From NCBI GenBank assembly GCA_017937925.1, contig JAGBCQ010000025.1:1-38923 (forward strand): 38,923 nt of DNA, read 5' to 3'. This document shows, piece after piece, positions 32,542 to 38,923 of this stretch. A model generated the notes under the pieces. The model searched no databases, was not told where the DNA came from, and worked only from the letters and a program-made list of their open reading frames with translations. Position numbers and translations under genes: made by a program. The DNA is from Paraprevotella sp. Its GTDB lineage: Bacteria; Bacteroidota; Bacteroidia; Bacteroidales; Bacteroidaceae. Numbering within the stretch: the first letter of the stretch is position 1; each line of letters starts with the position of its first letter.

Positions 32542-34035
32542 ATGGAAGAGTTAAAGCATATATATATAAGGTGGAGTGGCAGTGAGCCTTCACGAATAGA
32601 AAAATTGCCCGGAGCCGGTAGTAATAGATGTTATTACCGCATATATGATGCGAAAGGGGAGTCGGTGATAGGAGTTGTAGGAACATCCGTAGAGGAGAAC
32701 GATGCCTTTGTATATCTTGCCAACTCTTTCTATAATAAAGGCTTGTCAGTACCAAATGTTTATGCTGTTTCCGAGGACGGGTTGAGGTATCTGCAAAAGG
32801 ATTTGGGAAGTCAAAGTCTTTTCGATGCAATTGCCGACGGTCGGAGCAAAGGCGGACATTATTCCGAAGATGAGAAAGAACTGTTGCGCCGGACAATTTC
32901 GCAACTGCCGCAATTGCAAGTTGTTGGCGCAGAAAACTTGGATTTCACTAAATGTTACCCACAACCGCAGATGGACGATATGAATGTGATGTTCGACTTG
33001 AACTACTTCAAATATTGTTTCTTAAAGACGACAGGCATTGACTTTCATGAACTGAGGTTGGAGGAGGACTTCCGACAGTTTGCCAATGACTTGATGGATG
33101 GCTCCCATGATACGTTCCTATATCGTGACTTCCAAGCGCGGAATGTGATGCTTGACTCAAATAGAATGCCGTATTTTATAGACTTTCAAGGTGGCAGAAA
33201 GGGACCGCTTGAGTATGATTTAGCAAGTTTCCTGTGGCAGGCGTCAGCGCACTATTCGAATGAATTGCGCGAGGAGTTGATAGGTGTGTATTTGACTTCA
33301 TTGAAGAATTATAGAAATGTGAATGAAGCGGATTTTCGGAACCGTCTTAACAAGTTCGTTCTGTTCCGAACGCTACAAGTTTTGGGCGCTTATGGATTCA
33401 GAGGTTATTTTGAGAAGAAGAAGCATTTTATTGATAGTATTCCTCCTGCGATAAGTAATCTTCGTTCATTGTTGGATGAAGGAATATGTACTTACACCTA
33501 TTTATATATGGTGTTGGATGAATTGACTTCTAAATTTTCACCAACCGAAAATATACAAGGGAATTTGTCAACCCCAAATGCCGACATGAAATGCAGTGTG
33601 TCAAAGTATGATGGCAACGGACCTTTGAGAGTGCGCATTTTCAGCTTCTCTTATAAAAAAGGCATCCCGCAGGACGAAAGCGGTAATGGAGGCGGTTACG
33701 TTTTTGATTGCCGTAGTACACACAATCCCGGACGTTACGAACCTTATAAACAACTGACCGGTTTGGATGAGCCGGTAATTAAGTTCCTTGAGGAGGACGG
33801 TGAGATTCTGACTTTCTTGGAGAGTGTCTATAAATTGGCAGACGCCCATGTAGCACGTTATATAGAAAGAGGATTTACAGACTTGATGTTCTCATTCGGT
33901 TGTACGGGCGGACAACATCGTAGTGTATATTCGGCTCAACACTTGGCAGAACATTTGCATCTGAAATTTGGAATAGAAGTGTCGGTTTGCCATAGAGAAC
34001 AGAAAATAGAAAAGGTTTTTACGAGAAAAGCATAA
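32542..34035 (+). CDS. AmgK-like amino-sugar kinase fused to a RapZ C-terminal domain
   Basis: A 497-residue cytoplasmic fusion. Residues 1-325 are an aminoglycoside-phosphotransferase-type kinase: the catalytic loop YRDFQARNVM (194-203, Asp196 and Asn201) and the metal-binding IDFQGGRKGPLEYDLASFL (213-231) match AmgK, which phosphorylates MurNAc/GlcNAc at the anomeric position. Residues 363-497 are a RapZ-C domain: FSFSYKKGIP, HNPGRYEPYKQLTGLDEPV and GCTGGQHRSVY (453-463); E. coli RapZ has GCTGGKHRSVY. RapZ-C binds glucosamine-6-phosphate. The RapZ N-terminal P-loop domain is absent. murU follows after 8 bases, which supports a role in cell-wall sugar recycling. The kinase could be regulated directly by the attached sensor; that is inference. 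Confidence 0.87.
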   Translation: MEELKHIYIRWSGSEPSRIEKLPGAGSNRCYYRIYDAKGESVIGVVGTSVEENDAFVYLANSFYNKGLSVPNVYAVSEDGLRYLQKDLGSQSLFDAIADGRSKGGHYSEDEKELLRRTISQLPQLQVVGAENLDFTKCYPQPQMDDMNVMFDLNYFKYCFLKTTGIDFHELRLEEDFRQFANDLMDGSHDTFLYRDFQARNVMLDSNRMPYFIDFQGGRKGPLEYDLASFLWQASAHYSNELREELIGVYLTSLKNYRNVNEADFRNRLNKFVLFRTLQVLGAYGFRGYFEKKKHFIDSIPPAISNLRSLLDEGICTYTYLYMVLDELTSKFSPTENIQGNLSTPNADMKCSVSKYDGNGPLRVRIFSFSYKKGIPQDESGNGGGYVFDCRSTHNPGRYEPYKQLTGLDEPVIKFLEEDGEILTFLESVYKLADAHVARYIERGFTDLMFSFGCTGGQHRSVYSAQHLAEHLHLKFGIEVSVCHREQKIEKVFTRKA

Positions 34036-34043
34036 AGTAAAGG

Positions 34044-34784
34044 ATGAAAGCGATGATTTTTGCGGCCGGGTTAGGGACGCGTCTAAAACCCCTGACCGAC
34101 ACGATGCCTAAAGCGTTAGTTCCTGTTGCCGGCAAACCTTTATTGGGGATATTGATTGAGAAGTTGAAAAGTGAGGGGTTTACAGATATTGTTATCAACG
34201 TGCATCACTTTGCCGAAATGATAGTGCGTTACGTCAAAGAGCATGATTCTTTCGGTTTGAATATTAGTTTTAGTGACGAAAGCAGTGAGTTACTTGAAAC
34301 CGGTGGTGGAATAAAGAAAGCTGCTAATCTGTTAGCGTCGGATAGCACAGAGGCGGACGAACCATTTTTGGTGCATAATGTTGACATTCTGAGCAATGTT
34401 GAAATAAAGTCATTCTGTAATGAGGGGAAAAATTATGCAGCATTGCTTTTGGTCAGCGAACGTGAGACACAGCGCTATCTCTTGTTTGATGATAATAATC
34501 GCTTGGTAGGTTGGACGAATATAAAGACAGGGGAGGTTAAGTCACCGTACTCTCACTTGGATGTGAGTAAGTGTAAGAAGTATGCTTTTGCCGGTATCCA
34601 TTTATTTTCACCTCGTTTGTTCCACTATTTCCCTGAGTGGGGAGATAAGTTCTCCATCATAGACTTTTATCTGTCAGTCTGTGATAAAGAACCTATTTAT
34701 GCTTGTTGCTATCCAAATTTGAAACTGATAGATGTAGGTAAATTAGATACACTTGAAAAAGCAGAATTTTTTTTGAATTATTAG
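34044..34784 (+). CDS. murU: MurU-like MurNAc-1-phosphate uridylyltransferase
   Basis: A 246-residue sugar-1-phosphate nucleotidyltransferase. The signature FAAGLGTRLKPLTDTMPKAL (residues 6-25) holds the nucleotide-binding Gly-x-Gly-Thr-Arg and Pro-Lys. VHNVDIL carries the metal-binding Asp, and LLETGGGIKKA is the segment typical of MurU and related enzymes. MurU makes UDP-MurNAc from MurNAc-1-phosphate, downstream of AmgK, bypassing de novo UDP-MurNAc synthesis and fosfomycin-sensitive MurA. The direct neighbour is the AmgK-RapZ fusion. It lacks the left-handed beta-helix of GlmU. A different sugar phosphate cannot be excluded. Confidence 0.85.
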   Translation: MKAMIFAAGLGTRLKPLTDTMPKALVPVAGKPLLGILIEKLKSEGFTDIVINVHHFAEMIVRYVKEHDSFGLNISFSDESSELLETGGGIKKAANLLASDSTEADEPFLVHNVDILSNVEIKSFCNEGKNYAALLLVSERETQRYLLFDDNNRLVGWTNIKTGEVKSPYSHLDVSKCKKYAFAGIHLFSPRLFHYFPEWGDKFSIIDFYLSVCDKEPIYACCYPNLKLIDVGKLDTLEKAEFFLNY

Positions 34785-34807
34785 CGTCCTTTTTTGATAA
34801 TTTATTG

Positions 34808-34815
34808 TACTTTTG
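34808..34815 (+). promoter_or_regulatory. Bacteroidota-type -7 box for the GMP synthase-like gene
   Basis: TACTTTTG, 73 bases before the ATG at 34889; no -33 box with proper spacing is seen. It separates this gene from the murU operon. Confidence 0.5.
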
Positions 34816-34888
34816 CGAAATATTTTTCAATAGACTTAGACTATTGATGACAGAAACAAGAATAGTAACCATTTCAAACTGAAGAAAA

Positions 34889-36196
34889 ATGAAACAGGAC
34901 ATGATTGTAATTTTGGATTTAGGTAGCCATGAGAATACAGTGGTGGCTCGTGCAATCCGTGCGTTAGGCGTTTATAGTGAAATTTATCCGCATGATATTA
35001 CAGCGGAGGAGTTAAAGGCGCTTCCCAACGTCAAAGGTATTATTATCAATGGAGGTCCTAACAACGTAATAGATGGTGTTGCGATAGACGTACTTCCCGA
35101 AATATATGAAACCGGTATCCCTGTGATAGCAGCCGGTCACGATAAGGCTTTATGTAAGATGAAGTTACCTCAGTTTGGTAACGATGAGGAGAACATTAAG
35201 AACGCTCTGCGTATGTTCGTATTCGATACTTGCAAGGCGGAAGCCAACTGGAATATGAAAAATTTCGTGGCAGACCAAGTTGAATTGATTCGTCGTCAAG
35301 TAGGCGACAGAAAGGTTCTTTTGGCATTGTCAGGAGGTGTTGATAGTTCCGTTGTGGCAGCATTGTTGCTCAAGGCTATTGGAGAGAATTTGGTTTGTGT
35401 ACACGTTAATCATGGTTTGATGCGTAAAGGCGAATCTGAGGCAGTTGTCGAAGTGTTCCGCAATCAATTGTGCGCAAACTTGGTTTATGTAGATGCTACT
35501 GATCGTTTCTTGGATAAGTTGGCTGGTGTTGCCGATCCGGAAGAGAAACGTAAGATTATAGGTGGTGAGTTTATTCGAGTATTTGAGGAAGAAGCTCGCA
35601 AATTGGACGGTATAGATTTCTTAGGTCAAGGAACTATTTATCCGGACATTGTGGAGAGTGGAACAAAGACCGCAAAATGCGTCAAGAGTCACCACAACGT
35701 AGGTGGTCTGCCCGAAGATTTGCAATTTGAGTTGGTAGAGCCATTGCGTCAATTGTTCAAGGACGAAGTACGTGCTTGCGGTGTTGAATTAGGTTTGCCA
35801 TACGAAATGGTTTATCGTCAACCGTTCCCCGGTCCGGGCTTAGGCGTTCGTTGTTTGGGTGCGATTACTCGCGACCGTTTGGAGGCGTTGCGTGAGAGTG
35901 ATGCCATCTTACGTGATGAGTTCCAAAAAGCAGGATTGGACAAGAAAGTTTGGCAGTACTTTACGATAGTTCCTGACTTCAAGAGCGTCGGCGTGCGCAA
36001 CAATGCCCGTTCATTTGATTGGCCTGTTATCATCCGTGCCGTCAATACCGTTGATGCTATGACTGCTACTATAGAGCAATTAGATTGGTCTATACTTATG
36101 AAGATTACCGACAGAATTTTGAAGGAAGTGCCGACGGTAAATCGTGTTTGCTACGATATGTCGCCGAAGCCTTCTGCAACAATCGAGTGGGAGTAA
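34889..36196 (+). CDS. guaA: GMP synthase with reduced, triad-less glutaminase domain
   Basis: A 435-residue protein, about 80 residues shorter than usual GuaA (505-525). The start (IVILDLGSHENTVVARAIRA) and IIINGGPNNV match the glutaminase domain, but at the place of the catalytic Cys (usual Pro-Val-x-Gly-x-Cys-x-Gly) it reads PVIAAGHDK, with Gly83 where Cys is expected. The segment with the catalytic His and Glu (usual FHPEV) is missing. The ATP-pyrophosphatase part is intact: SGGVDSS (148-154), GQGTIYPDIVES (246-257), QPFPGPGLGVR (311-321), and the C-terminal KPSATIEWE. Such a protein should make GMP from XMP with free ammonia or with a separate glutaminase. It has its own -7 box and terminator. 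Whether a full-length guaA exists elsewhere cannot be seen here. Confidence 0.88.
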   Translation: MKQDMIVILDLGSHENTVVARAIRALGVYSEIYPHDITAEELKALPNVKGIIINGGPNNVIDGVAIDVLPEIYETGIPVIAAGHDKALCKMKLPQFGNDEENIKNALRMFVFDTCKAEANWNMKNFVADQVELIRRQVGDRKVLLALSGGVDSSVVAALLLKAIGENLVCVHVNHGLMRKGESEAVVEVFRNQLCANLVYVDATDRFLDKLAGVADPEEKRKIIGGEFIRVFEEEARKLDGIDFLGQGTIYPDIVESGTKTAKCVKSHHNVGGLPEDLQFELVEPLRQLFKDEVRACGVELGLPYEMVYRQPFPGPGLGVRCLGAITRDRLEALRESDAILRDEFQKAGLDKKVWQYFTIVPDFKSVGVRNNARSFDWPVIIRAVNTVDAMTATIEQLDWSILMKITDRILKEVPTVNRVCYDMSPKPSATIEWE

Positions 36197-36208
36197 TAGT
36201 GAATTAAC

Positions 36209-36240
36209 AAGAGGTTGGATGCAGATTCAGCCTCTTTTTT
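36209..36240 (+). terminator. Terminator of the GMP synthase-like gene
   Basis: GAGGTTG (36211-36217) pairs with CAGCCTC (36228-36234), with one G-U pair, followed by six T residues (36235-36240). It starts 13 bases after the stop codon. Confidence 0.8.
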
Positions 36241-36258
36241 GATTATATAAAGAAAATT

Positions 36259-37782
36259 ATGTTGTTCAGAAAGTTAACTCTTCTCTTTGTGGTATGTCTG
36301 TTTTCGAGTGCAATAAGTTTTGCCCAGAAACAACCTCGATTGACCTACAATGTGGAGATGTCCGCAAATATGAGTTCGGGTGATTATGCTCCGCTATGGT
36401 TTACAGCCAATAAATGTGGGTTGTCGAGTTCCGATCCGAGTAGTGGCTATTTAAGGGCAGGATTGGAACTCAATCAACCTTTGCGCCGTGGATGGAAAAT
36501 CGGAGCCGGTTTGGATTTAGCGGGTACATATAATAGTCCTACACCCTTCATTGTGCGACAGGGATATTTTGATATTTCTTGGCGTATGCTTAAACTTAGT
36601 GTAGGAAGTAAGGAACGTTCGCCGCTCGGAAAGAATCCGTATTTGAGTAGTGGAGGAATGGTGGAAGGAGTTAATGCACGACCAATTCCACAAGTCAGAG
36701 CTGAAATAGAGGATTACTTTACTGTTTCTGGAACAAAAGGTTGGTTTGCTTTTAAGGGACATTTGGCATACGGGTGGTTTACCGATGGTCGATGGCAAAA
36801 GGATTTTGCAGGAGACGTGCATAAACCGTACCTCAAAAAAGTGTTATACCATAGCAAAGCGCTGATGTTGAAAGTTGGAAACAAAGAGAAGTTCCCGTTG
36901 GAGGCTGAAGTCGGTTTGTTGATGGCAGCACAGTTCGGAGGTGAACTTCATTCTTTCAAAAAACTTACCGATGGCAGTTATCAAGAGAATGTCAGTGAGA
37001 TGCCTCATGGTTTGAAGAACTACGCTAAGGTGTTTATGGCGCAGACGGGTGGAGAAGATACGGCAGGCGGTGATCAGGTGAACGTAGAAGGTAATCATGT
37101 AGGTAGTTGGAATGCCGCATTAAACTATTATCTTGGCGATTGGAAATTCCGTGTTTATTATGAACATTTCTTTGACGACCATTCGCAGATGTTCTTTGAG
37201 TACGGTCGCTGGAAGGACGGACATCTGGGTATAGAAATTACTTTGCCTAAAAACAGATTTGTTAGCACTTTATTGTGGGAAGGATTAGCCACCAAAGACC
37301 AAAGCGGACCGATACTTTACGATGGTGACGAGCGTTTCGGCGATGCTTCAAATCTCGCATTTGCCGGTACGCAGATAAGTGCAATGGATAACTATTATAA
37401 TAATTATTTCTACCAATCATGGCAACATTACGGAATGGGAATAGGAAATCCGTTGTTGCCCGGACCGATTTATAATAAGAATGGATCTTTGGTGTTTAGA
37501 AGTAATCGCGTCAGAGCAAATCATTGGGCATTTGCCGGTGAACCTACCGATGAGTGGAAGTATAGAGTTTTGATGTCCTATGCCTTGCATTGGGGAACCT
37601 ATGAGAATCCGCTCGACAATATCAAGAATCAGTTTAGTTCATTGTACGAAGTCACTTATTCGCCGAAGAAGTTAGCGGGTTGGAATTTCTCTGTGTCCGC
37701 AGCAGTCGATCATGGTTCGTATTTAGGCAATAGTACCGGTGGTATGATAACAATAAGAAAGGAGGGGATATGTATCAAGTAA
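36259..37782 (+). CDS. Wzi-like capsule assembly outer-membrane barrel
   Basis: A 507-residue exported protein with a signal peptide (about 1-22, ending SFAQ) and a repetitive aromatic beta-strand pattern without a plug. The opening (NMSSGDYAPLWFTANKCGLSS) and the segment LKLSVGSKERSPLG are typical of the Wzi-like family, whose E. coli member anchors group 1 capsule to the surface. In Bacteroidota, members are common outside capsule loci, so the role is uncertain. The last strand reads GGMITIRKEGICIK. The end overlaps the start of the following lipoprotein gene by 13 bases. No capsule gene is seen nearby. Its promoter is not evident; it starts just after the terminator at 36209-36240. Confidence 0.85.
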   Translation: MLFRKLTLLFVVCLFSSAISFAQKQPRLTYNVEMSANMSSGDYAPLWFTANKCGLSSSDPSSGYLRAGLELNQPLRRGWKIGAGLDLAGTYNSPTPFIVRQGYFDISWRMLKLSVGSKERSPLGKNPYLSSGGMVEGVNARPIPQVRAEIEDYFTVSGTKGWFAFKGHLAYGWFTDGRWQKDFAGDVHKPYLKKVLYHSKALMLKVGNKEKFPLEAEVGLLMAAQFGGELHSFKKLTDGSYQENVSEMPHGLKNYAKVFMAQTGGEDTAGGDQVNVEGNHVGSWNAALNYYLGDWKFRVYYEHFFDDHSQMFFEYGRWKDGHLGIEITLPKNRFVSTLLWEGLATKDQSGPILYDGDERFGDASNLAFAGTQISAMDNYYNNYFYQSWQHYGMGIGNPLLPGPIYNKNGSLVFRSNRVRANHWAFAGEPTDEWKYRVLMSYALHWGTYENPLDNIKNQFSSLYEVTYSPKKLAGWNFSVSAAVDHGSYLGNSTGGMITIRKEGICIK

Positions 37783-38204
37783 AATATCTGTTCAGAACAT
37801 TGTGCATCGTTTCGTTGTTGGCATTATTGACGGCTTGCACAGAAAAAGCACCGGTATATCCCGACCTCGAGGGCAATTGGAAATTGGAACGTATTGAGAC
37901 GAACGCGACCGGAAACACAGAGTCTTGTAACCGTTTGTATTGGGCGTTGCAGTTAGGCATTATAAAGTTGAATGATAGAGGAACGAATGAAAACCCGCAA
38001 ATCATCGGTGCATACCTTTACGATGAAGGCGCAAAAACTTTGACAATGGCGGAAATGTATATCGGTAAGACCGTACCAACACAACAGCAATTGCAAGTCT
38101 ACGGCATTCCGTCTGTAGGAACTGTATTCAATGTTTTGCAGTGCGATGGCGACAATATGGTACTACGTTGTGAGGAATACACCCTCTATTTACGTTCGTT
38201 TTAG
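37770..38204 (+). CDS. Small lipocalin-like lipoprotein
   Basis: A 144-residue protein with a lipoprotein signal (LLALLTAC, Cys23) and a lipocalin-like first strand (LEGNWKLERIET). The body is mostly beta (LTMAEMYIG, GTVFNVLQCDGDNMVLRCEEYTLYLRSF). The start codon lies inside the end of the Wzi-like gene (13-base overlap in another frame), so the two are translationally coupled and the lipoprotein may be an outer-membrane partner of the barrel. No function is known. Confidence 0.8.
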   Translation: MYQVKYLFRTLCIVSLLALLTACTEKAPVYPDLEGNWKLERIETNATGNTESCNRLYWALQLGIIKLNDRGTNENPQIIGAYLYDEGAKTLTMAEMYIGKTVPTQQQLQVYGIPSVGTVFNVLQCDGDNMVLRCEEYTLYLRSF

Positions 38205-38279
38205 TTGATATATATCAAGGTAAAGAATTATTCTATTAAAAAAACGCTCAATCCGATACGTCGTTTCAAAAGAATTTCC

Positions 38280-38287
38280 TAAATTTG
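38280..38287 (+). promoter_or_regulatory. Bacteroidota-type -7 box for gap
   Basis: TAAATTTG, about 100 bases before the gap ATG; no good -33 box. It predicts a leader of about 95 bases rich in A and T. Confidence 0.55.
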
Positions 38288-38375
38288 CAAAGACATTGGG
38301 CAGAGTACGCTTTGCCTTTTGAATAAAAGAAATAAACAGAGATAATTAATTTTATATTTAAACCTTTAAATTTAA

Positions 38376-38923
<548 letters not shown>

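Noticed and set aside
34889-36196. Pseudogene or assembly error in guaA
   Set aside because: The frame is intact over 435 codons, the reduction is internal to one domain, and the gene has a promoter box and terminator; a sequencing indel would have broken the frame.
38205-38218. Palindrome TTGATATATATCAA after the small lipoprotein gene
   Set aside because: It is a 14-base AT-rich palindrome with no T-run; its significance cannot be judged from one copy.

Overview
The window is chromosomal DNA of a Bacteroidales bacterium, most likely a gut or rumen member of the Prevotellaceae/Bacteroidaceae. The signs are: recurrent TAnnTTTG -7 boxes (the Bacteroidota housekeeping promoter type) upstream of many genes; weak or absent Shine-Dalgarno sequences; an OMP_b-brl-type outer-membrane barrel, a Wzi-like barrel, PD40, DUF4836-like, DUF5063-like and DUF486-like genes; and two large secreted proteins ending in the VYDLSGR...GxYIvnxKK..VK C-terminal module. 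I see no rRNA, tRNA, CRISPR array, prophage or complete insertion sequence.

Layout. 1-1489 is the 3' part of a secreted Ig-like (BIG2) repeat protein. 1846-9617 is a minus-strand block: free-methionine-(R)-sulfoxide reductase, nucleoside phosphorylase, a PD40-type secreted protein, a TtcA-like tRNA thiolase, a DUF486 membrane protein, an NfnA-NfnB-type fusion oxidoreductase and serS. A MITE-like element lies at 5764-5913. 9845-15259 (plus) holds an AspT/YidE-like transporter and a 1248-residue BNR/LamG secreted protein. 15487-20426 (minus) holds rpmA, rplU, trxB, lolA and ftsK. 20550-22948 (plus) is DUF5063-like, a DEDDy exonuclease and rlmI. 22949-23581 is a 633-base gap with a candidate small RNA, a 22-bp-periodic array and a hairpin. 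23582-28189 is a three-gene unit: a membrane-spanning one-component regulator, a secreted paralogue of its sensor domain, and an outer-membrane barrel. 28453-34784 is an apparent operon of nupG-like, bifunctional nuclease, rsmE, DUF4836-like, an AmgK-RapZ fusion and murU. Then come a GMP synthase with a reduced glutaminase domain, a Wzi-like barrel with a small lipoprotein, and the start of gap.

What stands out. (1) Three unrelated intergenic gaps (1645-1742, 23327-23432, 28201-28310) each carry a short array with the same 22-bp period and two sub-sites per period, but a different sequence word in each (GTNAC, GTCCG, GTAC). (2) The 23582-28189 unit looks like an uncharacterised signalling and outer-membrane system, with TTkGCAAA-type inverted repeats before its first two genes. 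(3) A sugar kinase of the AmgK type is fused to the RapZ amino-sugar-phosphate-sensing domain next to MurU, suggesting feedback control of peptidoglycan sugar recycling. (4) A GMP synthase has lost the glutaminase triad but keeps its synthetase core. All functional statements are inferred by reading the sequence; no database search was run.
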